Source of the DNA: Polytrichum commune
Taxonomy: Eukaryota > Streptophyta > Polytrichopsida > Polytrichales > Polytrichaceae
Length of the DNA: 64,000 bases
Reading direction: 5' to 3'
Assembly: GCA_950295325.1 (NCBI GenBank)
Contig: OX485804.1
Coordinates: forward strand, 23,624,001-23,688,000
Shown here: positions 21,048-32,533 of the stretch, one piece after another
Position numbering within the stretch: position 1 is the stretch's first letter
Layout: each line of letters begins with the position of its first letter
Made by a program: the position numbers and the translations under genes
Notes under the pieces: generated by a model
The model's database searches: none
Seen by the model: only the letters and a program-made list of their open reading frames with translations
What the model was told of the DNA's origin: nothing

Positions 21048-24000
21048 ATGCGGGGAATTCTTATGGGCTTCAGTGCGGTGCCTGCTCAAAGGTCGATGTT
21101 GGCTGTGAAGGCAGCGCATTCCTTGGTTTTGCGGGGTTGTAGAGGGCAACAATCCACTGCGAAATATGCACTTCCAAGTAATTTGGGCGTAGACATAGTT
21201 GATAGCAGTAGAGAGAAATGGCTGAAGAAGTCCAAGATTCTGGAAACTACGTGGACGAGGAACGGGCGATTTCTTGAATCTCTTCGTCCCTGCTTTTCCC
21301 CGCATCGACCTCCAGTTCGACATTACTTTATTCGGGCGGCGAGAACTCTTCCGGGAAGGGCTTTGTCGAAAGGGCGAAATGCAAAGGACCAATTCAAGGC
21401 CCTTCAGAGTTCAGATGTGAAGTACATTGAATGGTGGCGTCAGAAGGTAAACAAGTGACCGTTTCCTGTTCTTTTCAAGTCTGAGGAGGACAATGCTATG
21501 TTTGTGTATGTACCATGCTTTTTCCTTTTGAGGTTGTCGCGATCTTTGTGAAGTTCAGGGTTTATGGTTCTCATGGGTATTTGAGGTCGTCACAAATCTT
21601 TGGGTTGTCATGAACCTTTGCAAAGCCCAGGGTTTATGGTGCTCGTAGGTATGGGACGTTGTTACAAATCTTTGTAATACCCAGGGTCTATGGTTCTCAT
21701 AGGTACGAGAACCAAAATTTATCTCACACAGCCGATCAATGTGGAGATCACAATGTTAGCACCAGTTTTCCTCTGTTTAGTCTCTCGAATTGAGAGTGAA
21801 ACTTTCTCAGAAGAAATAATTAAATATATATATATATATCAGAGTAAGGATTTTTTCTGCTGACAAAATTGTACTGTATGATGGTATGGAGAGTGAAGGT
21901 GGAGGCATGCAAAAAACCATCTGCGAAAGAACTTGTAAAACGACTGAAATATGACAACCTCCTTGGCTTGGACGAGACCCTTCGACATGGGCTCTTGAAT
22001 GGCGGAAAGATTGGTGCAGAGATGTTAGAAATGAAGAGGCAGTTTCCTCACGAGGTCCTTCTGTACAGGTACATGTGCAAGAACAGACTGCATAAAGATC
22101 AACAAGATAAACTAGATATTTTTGGTTTCTCTATTTTGTGCGAATTGCCCAGACTCCACTAATTATGATAAATACTCTAGGCACATGTATGCTGTTACTT
22201 ACCCCTACACATCCCTATACACCATTATGCATAAAATAAGCGTGCAACGTTAGTTACACTTGAATCTTCAATCACTCACTATGTTCACATTCTTTCACTT
22301 CTGCTTGTGGATAAGGTGTCAATTGAAACCAAATGATAATGAGAAAATAAAGGGCCTGAATTCACTTCCTAAATCCAAGAATCAAGGGAGAAAACATGAA
22401 AAATTGACGTGGAGGTGTTTCTTGAAGGGTGATGCAGCTGATATTTAAATGGTCACCTTGTCAAAATGACAAAAGAATTAGGAGGCAATCTTGGTGCCTA
22501 CAGAAAGAACACGAAAAGCTGTACACGATAGATTGTTTGTTTGTGGAAAAAGAGCAAGATTTGAAGGAGGTGTTGTCATTTGTTTCTTGGACCTCTGATG
22601 TTATGTAGTGTGGGTGCCAACCCACACTAAATATCTCGGTAATAGTGTGGCCCACAGTACTTACCATAATCAATGTAGGGATGAGGGATCTACACCCAGT
22701 TCTTACATTTTTTGTTGTTCGATGCTACCTTCTTCAATGAGGGCAACCAGTTTTTCTGAAAAAAAATTCTTGCTACAGGTGTGGAAATTTTTATGAAACA
22801 ATTGGGTTCGATGCATGTTTGTTGGTAGAGTACGCTGGCCTGAACCCTATGGGTGGGTTGAGGTCAGATACTGTTCCGAAAGCGGGTTGTCCAATCATGA
22901 ATCTTCGGCAAACACTAGATGATCTCACACAACAGGGCTTCTCAGTATGCATAGTGGAGGAGGTCCAAGGTCCCCAAGCAAAGGGACAGCTCAAAGAACG
23001 ATTTATTGCAGGACATGCACATCCTGGCAACCCCTATGTTTATGGCCTAGTTGGCGCAGATGTGGATTTGGAGTTTCCTGAGCCTCTACCTGTCATAGGC
23101 ATTTCTCGCACCAGGAGGGGATACTGCTTGATTTCTATTTTGGAGATGATGCACACTTTTTCAGTTGAGGATGGGCTTACAGAGGAGGCAGTTGTTGCAA
23201 AGTTACGCTCTCGACAATGTCAACGATTATTCATGCATCAGTCGCTTAGAAATGACACAGCAGGAGTTACACGGTGGGCTGAACGAGGTATGGTAAATGT
23301 GTCTTAGTTTTTGTTGTTTGCCATGATTCTCAACTTGGATATCAGAGTTAGGTCTTTTTTTGGATCCGTGAATGTGATATGAGATTTAGCAACAATCTAT
23401 GGAACTTTTCTGAGCTCCCATGTTGCTGCTATGATTCTTCAAAGTCAAAAGTGTCGGATCCATAAAATGACCAAGTATCACCCTGCCCCTCCCCACCCTG
23501 CTCAATTATTCTGACTATCGAGCTTAGAATGGTTAGCAAAATCTAAGCACTTAGTCCAATCTCCTGTAAAGACATGGCTTTATGGTGTCTGTTTGTAGAT
23601 CCACACCTAACCACACACCACTCATATATAGGTGCCCAGTTTAGATGAGTGACCGATTTAGGCACATTCACCTTAGGTTCAGTTCTTGCAACACTTCTTT
23701 GTATTTCACACCTAAAGTTGAGGTGAGGAGGCTTGTTAGTTCTTGTATGTCCTGTTGCTCAAGTCCATTTAGTTTTGAAATTGATTGGCTAATAGGTAGT
23801 CATCCTGCAGGTTTGCTTTATGGGGAGTGTCAAAAATATCAACAAGAATGGTATGAGGATGATCCAGTGAATAGCCTTATCTTAAAAGTTCGAGAACTTT
23901 ATGATTTAGACGAGGATATATTCTTCAGGGAGATAGTTGAACCGCCAGGAGAAAGGCCCCGGCCTCTTTATGTCAGCACAGCTTCACAGATTGGAATCCT

Positions 24001-27000
24001 GCCTACAGCCGGAGTCCCCAGCTTGCTGAAAGCTCTTATGCCATCAGATGCAAATCATTTATGCATTTCTTATTTACGTAACTTGCTACTGCACCCCCCG
24101 CCGCACAGGTATATTCAAAATCATCACAAATACTTAGGAAGGGTCTTCTTTACTCTGTTATGAACATTTCAATGACAACCTTGTGTCAATGAACTGATTA
24201 CAAAACATGTTTTACTAAAACATTATTAGAAAAGTATCAAGGGAAGTAGATATTATTACAAGGTTTGTCACATTTCTTTCTGAATTAGGTGATAGCTAAG
24301 GTCATTTTGCCTTCACATCATTCTGCTGAAGATGATGATCTAATTGTCATTCCTTCATCCAGCTGGTGGTGGTCTGAATAGTGAACATTTATCGTGTAAT
24401 GAGGATTCATTGTGTGAAACCAAAAAGAAAAGAAGAAGGAAACAACAACTTACATTGAACTCACACCTTCTACATATCCAGGGTCACTGACTGTATACAG
24501 GCCACATGCCGGAAGTTATCGGAGGTCAGTAGCTCCATTCCTGATTTCACATGTGTTCCAGCTGCCAAGCTCATAAAACTGATAGAGGCGAAGGAGGCGA
24601 ACCACATTGAATTTGCACGCATGTGCAATATAGCAGAAGATATTCTCTTCATGGCCAATGATCCTCAACTCAGTGATGTTCTAGATCTACTTCTGGATCC
24701 AACATGGCTAGCCACAGGTGTGAACTAAACCAAAAGTTAATTGCCATGGTGAACGTTGTAGCCACTATCCACATCGATCGGTAACAGCATTGTGAAAGAC
24801 ATGTTCCACTTGCAGATCCTGAATTCTGACCACCAATCAGTTGTGAATTGCTTCTCTTGCATGTTCAATAAGACACAATACAAGTTGGGCACACTTTTCG
24901 TATTTCATTTTTTAAAGGTACTCAGCTTATATGTACCTGAGAACTTGCAAGAGCATGGATGGGGGTCCAACATGAAGGGGACATATCTAGGCATAAAAAT
25001 ATGCTGGCCACCATGTTGCATGGAAGTGAGGCATGTTAGTCTTAAGGATAGGGTGGTGGAGATTTTCAGCCAAGTGGAAGTGATAGTTGAAGGGTTCTAA
25101 GTTACATAGTTCCTAAAAATTTACATTGTTCAAAGTCAAGTTATCGAAGAAGTTGGGCCAGTTATGCATTGCAATTGACATGAGCCATCCATCCCCTACC
25201 AGCCTCACGCTTAAAAAAACAAAGATGTGAGTTAAGATTTTTGGAGATTTAGAAGTTTATCGTGTTTGTGCAGCTAAATGAGCTATATTGAAACATGCAG
25301 GTCTTCACATAGATAGGAAGCAGTTAGTAGGTGATTGCACATTTCTTGCAAGCAGAATTGGGGATATGCTTGCCTGCGATGGAGACTTGGAGCAGAATGT
25401 AAGCAACGGTGAGTTTGTTCCTGAGGAATTTTTCCTTGACTTAGAAGAACCCTGGAGGGGCCGTATCAAGCGAATTCATGCGGAAGATGAATACTCTGAA
25501 GTGGAGAGTGCAGCGATGGAGCTTTCGGACGCTGTTTTGGCTGACTTTTTACCCATAGTGCACTGTATCAAAGGGTACCAAAGGCCACTTGGGGGTGGAC
25601 TTGGAAGCAGGAAGGGGGAGATTTGCTACAACCAGACGAGTGAGGCTGTGTGGTTTAAGGGTAAGAATTTCCGGCTGCCTACATGGGGCAATACTCCTGG
25701 GGAAGCGGAAATGAAACGGCTTGTTACAGCTTATGATGGGAAAGGGAAGAAGGTTGGTGAAGAATGGTGGACGACAAGCCGTGTTGAAACTGCACTGAGT
25801 AAGTACAAGGAGGCAGTTGAAAAAGCAAATGACACCGTGTTACAGCTTCTTCGGGACTTGGCCGCTGAGCTAAAGGAAAAGATGAATGCGCTGATTTTCA
25901 TCTCAGTATTGTCTGTTATTGCCAAGACTCTGTGCTTGCATGTGAGTGAAGGAAGGAGACGGAACTGGGTCTTTCCCACACTTTTGTCCTCAGACTCTGA
26001 TGAGGAGGCACAGGCTCATTCAAGGTAAATATTGCAGTCATTTGTTGCTCTAAGGTAGATGGGCTTTATTTGGCACCTTTTTGTTGTTTGCTACCTTACA
26101 CTACTTGGATTTTCGAGGTTAAAATCCATGTTCATCTGCAAATGTATCTGAAGAGCCAGGATCGATTTCAGAAAGTTTTGGAGCTAATCTCCTATTGTCA
26201 TGAATTATCAAAGTCCACTGACAGTGAGCCATAAGAAGGCCACATAGGTCCCTCCAAATATGTTAACTAGTGATCCTAGAATAGTTAACAAGTTTTGAGC
26301 ATGTTTTCCAATTTCTTTCAAACACATGTCTTTTTGGTGTCTATTCTTAGCACTTAACTACACACCAGAAAGAGAAGAAAGGAAGATGACTCCAATGTTG
26401 GCACTGGTGTTAATTATGGTGGTGTTAATTATGGTGGTGTTAATTATGGTGTTGCTTCATTTTCAAGTTGGTCTAAGATGATATGTAATTCTGAAACAGA
26501 CATTATGAGAATTAGAGGGCCCCTAATGACTACTACCTCCTTTCAAAGGTGAACACCTTGATCGCGCGCGGACAAGTCAGCCGGCACCTATCTCCCCCAA
26601 GGGCAAGCCCTAGGTTCCCATATGGTTGGTTGAAAATATCTGGTTCACCCAGATACCCCCAATATGATTGGGTGGATCGGAAGGTCACCTGTCCGGGTAT
26701 TATTTTGGCCTTAGGTGGCTTAACCTTGGAGTTCCCATGGGATCTGGGTCAAGGCCTTGGGTTTAAGCCACCCCTACACACCACTCAAATATAGGTGTTT
26801 GATGAAGATGAGTAACCGAACCAAGCCCACTTACCTTGGTAAGGCTTATAATAACCACACTGCAATTGAATGCAAGGGCTAAGGTAAACAATGCTCCGGG
26901 TCACAATCTTGATCCTAGTACTAGAAAGCACAGACGCCTTTGGAAGTAGCACACAGTCACCGTGGTGGTTAAGTTTGGGTTTGAACTCACCTTCAACCAC

Positions 27001-30000
27001 AATTGGGTTTACACACAACTACTCTTACAGTTGAAGAGTTCCTTTAACCCAAACGATCGTCCCCCCTGTTGGTGCAATCTGTGGAGTGAAGACAAACAAT
27101 CCATGTGTTCTTGTGGAAAGTTTGTCTAAGAGTATTTGTCTCGAACAAATCCTCTCATGCTTTGGCCTTGAAATACTCTCCCGGTGCCACATAGTAACTA
27201 CAGAACAAAATAGAACCAAAATAAGTTATTTAAAGCCATCATTGCAACTACTCCCAACTACACCTTGTATCATAGTAAGGCAACGTAGTGTAGTTGTGGT
27301 TGTGGTTGTGTTTGTTATCCATGCGCCTTATCCCTCCTTATTTTTCAAAATTAGAGCCAAAGAAAGTGAACTACAGTCACCAACCACTGAAACGGTGGTT
27401 CTCTATGAACTTGCTTGCATGCTCTAGACTTTATAAGGTTCCCCTACATACCCATCATTGCTCTGAGGGTTAATTAAAACAAAGAGTATAGAAGGTTAAT
27501 TTTTTTAACTTTGCAATTTTTGTCAAGTGCATGTGACAGGCATTTAGAAACACTACCCTAACTTATTTCAGATTGTCTTCTTTGCAGCCACATGGTGCTG
27601 GTGGATCTGATCCCATATTGGAAGGACCCAATTTGTGAAAAAGCTGAGCCTAATACTATAGACATGAAGTCTATGTTTTTACTTACTGGTCCCAATGGGG
27701 GTGGGAAATCAAGCATTCTGCGATCTGTTTGTGCAGCTGCATTGTTGTCTGTGTGTGGTTTAATGGTGCCAGCTCGTGAAGCCTTAGTTCCCAGGTTGGA
27801 TGCTATTATGCTTCGAATGATGTCTACCGACAGCCCTGCTGACAACAAGAGCTCTTTCCAGATGGTATTGACATTCCTTGCCTTTTTTACTTTACTCTGC
27901 TATATAATTTCTTTCTTTCAAGTTCAAGAAATCTCAGTGCACTAAAGAACACATGGTTTGGATCTGCATGCAAAAGCTATAAGGGTTTAGAGTTCTATTT
28001 GTAGGCAACCTAAAACCAACACCTGTGTCAGATGTTAACATGGTGTTCATCCTCATAATCAATATGTACCTATTGTATAAGATCTCTAGGTGTTGGTTTT
28101 GGGTGTACTTACCTTAGTTTAGTTGACAGCTCCACATCTGCTTAGTAAGCCAGTAATACGTTTCCTTATGCTAAGATTGGATTCAGTCGTATCCTGGCTG
28201 AAGATGAAAATTCTGATTTCTCACCTAACAAACAGAATGCAGATGCTTCATAGAAGAGTTTACATCGGCGATGTATCTCACAGTAAAGATTTGGCACATT
28301 GGGTCGGATTAAGCCTTGTTTTTTTGGGAATACAACCCCACAACCCTACAACTTCTTAGTAAACCGTAATATGTTTGTTAATGCTGAATCTGGTTTCAGT
28401 GGTATTATGGCTGGAGATGGAAATTGGGTTTTCTCACCTATTAAACAGAATGCAGATGCTGCATCATTGATTTTACATCATTGATATGCCTCAAGTTAAA
28501 GATCTGGCATAGTAGGGCGGGATTGGGAATGGTCATGACAAACTTGTTAGATCCATGGTCTCAGCTTTTAATGTATCTCATTGCAGGCCTGTGTTAAAAC
28601 AATGCCTAAATGGCGTGAGATATAATATATACATCATTTATGCATTGAAGTTTGATGAATTCTGATTAATGCACCTGACATCTCATATAATGTCAAGGGA
28701 AATCACCACTAGAAACAGGAATCTTTTTGATATAGCTTAGAGGATCCTTGCAACTATAATGTTCTTTTCACAGCATTTGAAATTTGATATTTGAAAACTA
28801 AAAATATATTTATTGTCTGCATAACCGTAAATATATGTGAAGGCATTGAAATGCTAGAAGTGGGTCCAAATTGCATTCTCAAATTTTAGGAGTTTCTGCA
28901 TTAAGACCAGAACCTATGCCATCTAGGTATGCTTTTATGAGGACTTGAAGTAGTGGAGGAGAGCCGTTGGTAACCATGCTACTGCTAGAAATAAAAGTTC
29001 AGAGCAGATTGCAATATGAGCTAATAGAGAAATATATTGGCAATGCCACCATCAAAGTAGCAAAAACTTTATAAGCTGTCCTCCAACTTACAGCTGAGAG
29101 TAGATGTATCCTTCAAATAACAGGACTTCTGGTTGGGAGTTGGTTGTTCTGCGTACAACATTTATGGTAAGTTTTGGTGCATGCTTGGAGTTGGTGTGGT
29201 TTTTTCAACAAAGGATACTCTATATCGGTCCATTGAGGGCCAAACTCATTTGCAAACATGGAAAGTCTTCTATGCAAAACAACCATGGTAGTTGAAGGAC
29301 TACTATTTCTAACCAGATTGTGTTCTTTGATAACATATGGAAGCATATACTTCCTCCCGACTTATGTAAATTTGTGGAGTTTTGCAGGAAATGGCAGAGC
29401 TGCGGACAATTTTGTTAGAGGCTACATCCAAAAGTCTAGTCTTAATAGACGAGTTGTGCAGGGGCACTGAAGTTCAAAAGGGCACATTTATCGCAGCCAG
29501 TGTGATTGAATCGCTCGACAACATAGGCTGCATTGGGATTCTCTCGACTCATCTTCACGACCTTCTGGACATGAAGCTACGAGTTCGTAATGTTGTCCAA
29601 AAAGCTATGGGTTCGACCCAAATTGATGGTTGTGTCAAACCCACTTGGCAACTTATTGATGGAGCGTGCCGCGAGAGCCTTGCCTTTGAGGTGGCCCGAA
29701 AAGAGGGGGTCCCAGAAAATGTTGTGCAACGCGCCGAGGAACTGTTTAGAGAAAGTATAGAAATGTCTGGATCTGGAGCATGGAACAAAACCTTAAACAC
29801 CGCTCTTAAAAAAAGAATAACCCCCCAACCAAATAGAAATGGAGCATTAGTCATCGCAGCTGATGAGTTGCATGACTCAAAAAAGAAAGTTGTTGGAGCA
29901 AATCAGTCAGCTGGGAGTTTTAGGAAAGAATTAAAGGATGTCATGAGCATATTCAACAGTTTATGCAAGACAAAGCTGCAGGAGCTGAGTTTAGGGTTAG

Positions 30001-30341
30001 ATGCTGACAAAATCGCGTGCTTGTTTGTGGATCAACGACAACTTCCCCCACCATCAAGCACAAGGCACTCTTGTGTGTACATGCTGCAAAGACCTGACGG
30101 AAAATTCTACGTTGGTCAGTCTGACAATCTTGTAGGTAGAATTAAACAACATCGTGCTACTCCAGCGTTGGCGAAAGCCCCATTTTTGTATCTTATAGTG
30201 GCCAACAAAAGTGTGGCCTCGGAGTTAGAAACATTTCTTGTCAACCAGTTACCGTTGGTGGGACTTCTGCTTGTTAACAAGGGGGACCAGAAGCATAAGC
30301 ACTTTGGAACGGCACCCTTGGTGGATGCCCCTCCCTTTTAG
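21048..30341 (+). CDS. MSH1: MSH1, organellar MutS homologue with GIY-YIG domain
   Basis: MSH1 suppresses illegitimate recombination and mutation in plant mitochondrial and plastid DNA. Eight exons close in phase to 1,188 aa: 21048-21446, 21899-22068, 22779-23287, 23811-24108, 24482-24717, 25301-26024, 27588-27864 and 29388-30341. The N-terminus (MRGILMGFSAVPAQR, basic and poor in acids) fits a transit peptide. The mismatch-binding motif NFYE (about 193-196) spans the exon 2/3 region, followed by the MSH1-type block LVEYAGLNPMGGLRSD. The ATPase has Walker A GPNGGGKSS (about 813), Walker B LVLIDE (about 888) and STHLH. The C-terminal GIY-YIG nuclease (about 1099 on) has CVYML, YVGQS, GRIKQHR and a Glu in ASELETFL. 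Length agrees with the family (Arabidopsis about 1,118 aa). The start is the first in-frame ATG, though the frame is open 230 nt upstream. Function is from homology; nothing looks broken. Confidence 0.96.
23510..23680 (+). repeat. Dispersed repeat family R1 (copy in MSH1 intron 3)
   Basis: Recurrent ordered blocks: 'attgagcttanaatggttag', 'gagcac..agtccaat', 'acatgtctttt.ggtgtc', 'tagatccacacctaacc', 'caccactcaaatataggtg'. Related copies, all on the plus strand, lie at about 16,440-16,590, 19,400-19,550, 26,250-26,367 resuming at 26,784, and 63,930-64,000; a weaker one lies near 33,840. The family was not identified. Confidence 0.65.
26368..26773. mobile_element. Insertion flanked by 10-bp direct repeats
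   Basis: The 10-bp repeat CTACACACCA occurs at 26358-26367 and 26774-26783. The sequences outside it join smoothly to match an uninterrupted repeat copy at about 23,510-23,680. So 406 bp appear to have been inserted into an older repeat. The insert has no inverted ends. Its left part is the cassette-exon candidate and its right part is GC-rich. A 9-10-bp duplication recalls Mutator-type elements, but the ends do not support that. Confidence 0.5.
26369..26548 (+). other. Possible cassette exon in MSH1 intron 6
   Basis: An open 180-nt segment (60 codons) follows ACACCAG and ends CAAAG|GTGAAC. Its entry and exit phases are identical and match both neighbours (exon 6 ends after two bases of a codon and exon 7 supplies one), so inclusion keeps MSH1 in frame. 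It would add KRRKEDDSNVGTG, then three GVNYG units from a perfect 3 x 15-bp repeat (26406-26450), then a Ser/Thr-rich stretch. The acceptor has a poor pyrimidine tract, and I recall no such insert in other MSH1 proteins. It may be chance, a captured gene fragment or a lineage-specific exon. Confidence 0.35.
26815..27430 (+). repeat. Repeat R2 in MSH1 intron 6 (copy near 38.2 kb)
   Basis: It shares many ordered blocks with about 38,270-38,720, such as 'gttgaagagt', 'ttgtctaagagta', 'acaaatcctctc', 'acaccttgta' and 'gagccaaagaaagt'. The second copy lies in an intron of the PQ-loop gene, in the same plus-strand direction. Both are non-coding and well diverged. Confidence 0.7.
28140..28535 (+). 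repeat. Tandem duplication of about 215 bp in MSH1 intron 7
   Basis: Two diverged direct copies start at about 28,145 and 28,362. Shared blocks include 'agtaa(g/a)cc(a/g)taat', 'aacagaatgcagatgct' and 'aaagat(t/c)tggca'. Neither copy has a continuous frame. Confidence 0.7.
29122..29290. repeat. Foldback MITE copy, deleted form, MSH1 intron 7
   Basis: It begins ggacttctggttgggagttg and matches the arm of the foldback at 30,669-30,972 through 'tttggtgcatgcttgga' and 'attgagggccaaact'. It is shorter and asymmetric. It ends about 100 bp before MSH1 exon 8. Confidence 0.6.
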
Positions 30342-32533
30342 AGCCGGGACCAATTATTTGTCAAAAGTAGTTATTTAGGCTGTGGATTTTATACTAAAGA
30401 GGGATAGGAAATTCATCAACACCGGCAATTTAGAGGGTTAGTGAAAACAAGAGGCTAATCATTCTCTTTGTTCCAATTTTGACTTGATACCTTTGGCATT
30501 TTGAGGGTGTGCTGAGGGCAAATCTGCAGGTAATGCTGGAAGACAGGTACCATTTTAGTGCCTTGAACACATAAAGTTATCAGCGGCGTAGAACATTATT
30601 CTGTGTTTTGTGTAGACAGGGGAGGACTCAAAGTTAGGATGCTCAATAGAGTTATCCTTTAATTCAATGGGACTTCTCGTTGGGGGTTGTCCTATATCAG
30701 TTTTCAATGGTTGTTTTGAATACAATATCAATACTTGCGTTCCACTTGTGGTGCATGCTTGGAGGTAGTGCTTAAATTTGAAAGAAACTTAACCTCTTTT
30801 GATACATTGAGGGCCAAACTTATTTTAGCATGCCAAATTGAGTTTGACCCTCAACGAGCCAATATGGAATGTTCTTTGTTCAAACCTCCACACTACTTCC
30901 AAGCATGCACCAAAAACTTAACAAATATGGAAAGTGTTCTTTGCAAAACAACCAACTCCCGACCACAAGCTAGGATGAGTTAGAGGATAACTTTAATAAA
31001 CACCTTTCTCTTCTCTTTACTTTCGTTTTCATGCTTTGAAGGAAATTACTTCAGTGCAAGATTGTTTCAGTTTATAACATATGCAAGAGTGGGGACAACT
31101 GATGATCCATGGTGAAGGTCTTGCCTACAAATTTGATGTGAATGGAAAATTACTTGGTAAGACAAATCACAAAGGGGTCCCTGTTGCAACGATAAGGTTG
31201 AATGTTGGGGATGGAGTGGCTTATTTTGGTTTGACGTAATTTGTATGCCAAGAAAGTACACAGTGACCTTTCCTCAAGCCTCCACAAGTGTTGTAAACCA
31301 CTTGCTGAAGAAGGTTATCATATGGCCCTTGCAGAAGACCACGTGAAGGAAAGGTCGATGACATAAGAAAATAGTATTCGCAAACTGCATGCAAGGAGAC
31401 ATCAATATTCTTTCTGTTAACCTTGATTGATACCATGTGGAAATATTTGTGGAGCTCAAAGCACAAACCCTGGTGAGTTTCTCCTTTCATTCTCCCTTGC
31501 TGAGTGTAAGAGCAACTCCTATTTTCACTTTGAACTGATTCTATCAAACTTGGCTCTTGAAATGTTTTGAGCCAATGTTACATGCTCATCTTCACTGGCC
31601 ATGAATCAGTGAGAATTAGCGACAACCTTCTAAAGTCCTGTGTCATTTGATTTTGAGGGTGGGTAGGGGTTTTAGAGGGTTGCTTTCTCTCAATAACTGG
31701 TGGGCAATAAATATTGGGATACTGGTAAGTGTATTTGCTCCAAAAACACCTAGAAAGCTGATTATTAAGAGAATGATATTCCAGTGCTTTTTGAAGATGC
31801 TCTAACCACCTTCATTTTCTAAGATGCAGAGACTTCAATCCTTCAACTACGTCCCTGGATAAGATGATGACTTAACAACCTTGTACCCTTGCCATTTTTC
31901 ACATATCTGACTTCTTTAGGGAAGGTTTGATTCCATGCATTTTCCACCGTCATAGGGAATCTTAGGGCTGGCTTCAAATGTAGAGTACTAAGTTATCCTA
32001 GGCTAAATTTGCACTACTGTATTTGCAGCTACAATTCCTCAGCTGTCAGCTTGGCTCATTTATCAACACAAGTTTTTTCTCTCCCTAGCTCAATCAGCTT
32101 TGATGGTCCCACAGTTATGTGATACCTTGTCTACAGTTTTAATTGCAAGTGCCATAGTTATGGGCAGGCAACTTGCACACAAAATCCAAGGAAAATGCTT
32201 CCCTGGATGTCGGACAGGCATCAAATTGAACGTGCTGACATACCGCAAGGTGCTTCCTAGTTCATCTTCGCTGATGCTGAACTTCAATTTCCACGTTGGA
32301 CTTGAGCTCAAGTAATTTATGACTGACATGTGGCAAATTTCAAGATAATGAATCACTGTACAATGAAGCAGGAGGCACTCTAATATTGGTAGCCAAATGT
32401 GCACTATTTGCATCTATAATTGGTAGTATACAACAGGATATTAAAAAGTATGGTTGTCTGGCTGAGACTACTGTACCTGAAGTAACACCAATCATCATAT
32501 TATCCTACAACCAAATTCTACTTGAAAATATAC
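30342..32533. other. Spacer downstream of MSH1
   Basis: It contains the MSH1 3' flank and one foldback MITE. Open frames at 31.2-31.5 and 32.1-32.4 kb have no motif or splice support. No other gene is seen. Confidence 0.5.
30669..30972. repeat. Foldback MITE just 3' of MSH1
   Basis: Inverted arms: 'ggtgcatgcttggaggtagt' on the left pairs with 'actacttccaagcatgcacc' on the right, and 'gagggccaaact' pairs imperfectly with 'agtttgaccctc'. The outer ends (gttgggggttg and caactcccgac) also pair imperfectly. It has no coding capacity. Confidence 0.65.

Noticed and set aside
24792-25100. 102-codon frame inside MSH1 intron 5
   Set aside because: It does not match MSH1. Exon 5 joins exon 6 in exact phase without it.
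31221-31547. 108-codon minus-strand frame after MSH1
   Set aside because: It has no family motif. The plus strand also shows a short frame, so coding bias is absent; judged a chance frame.
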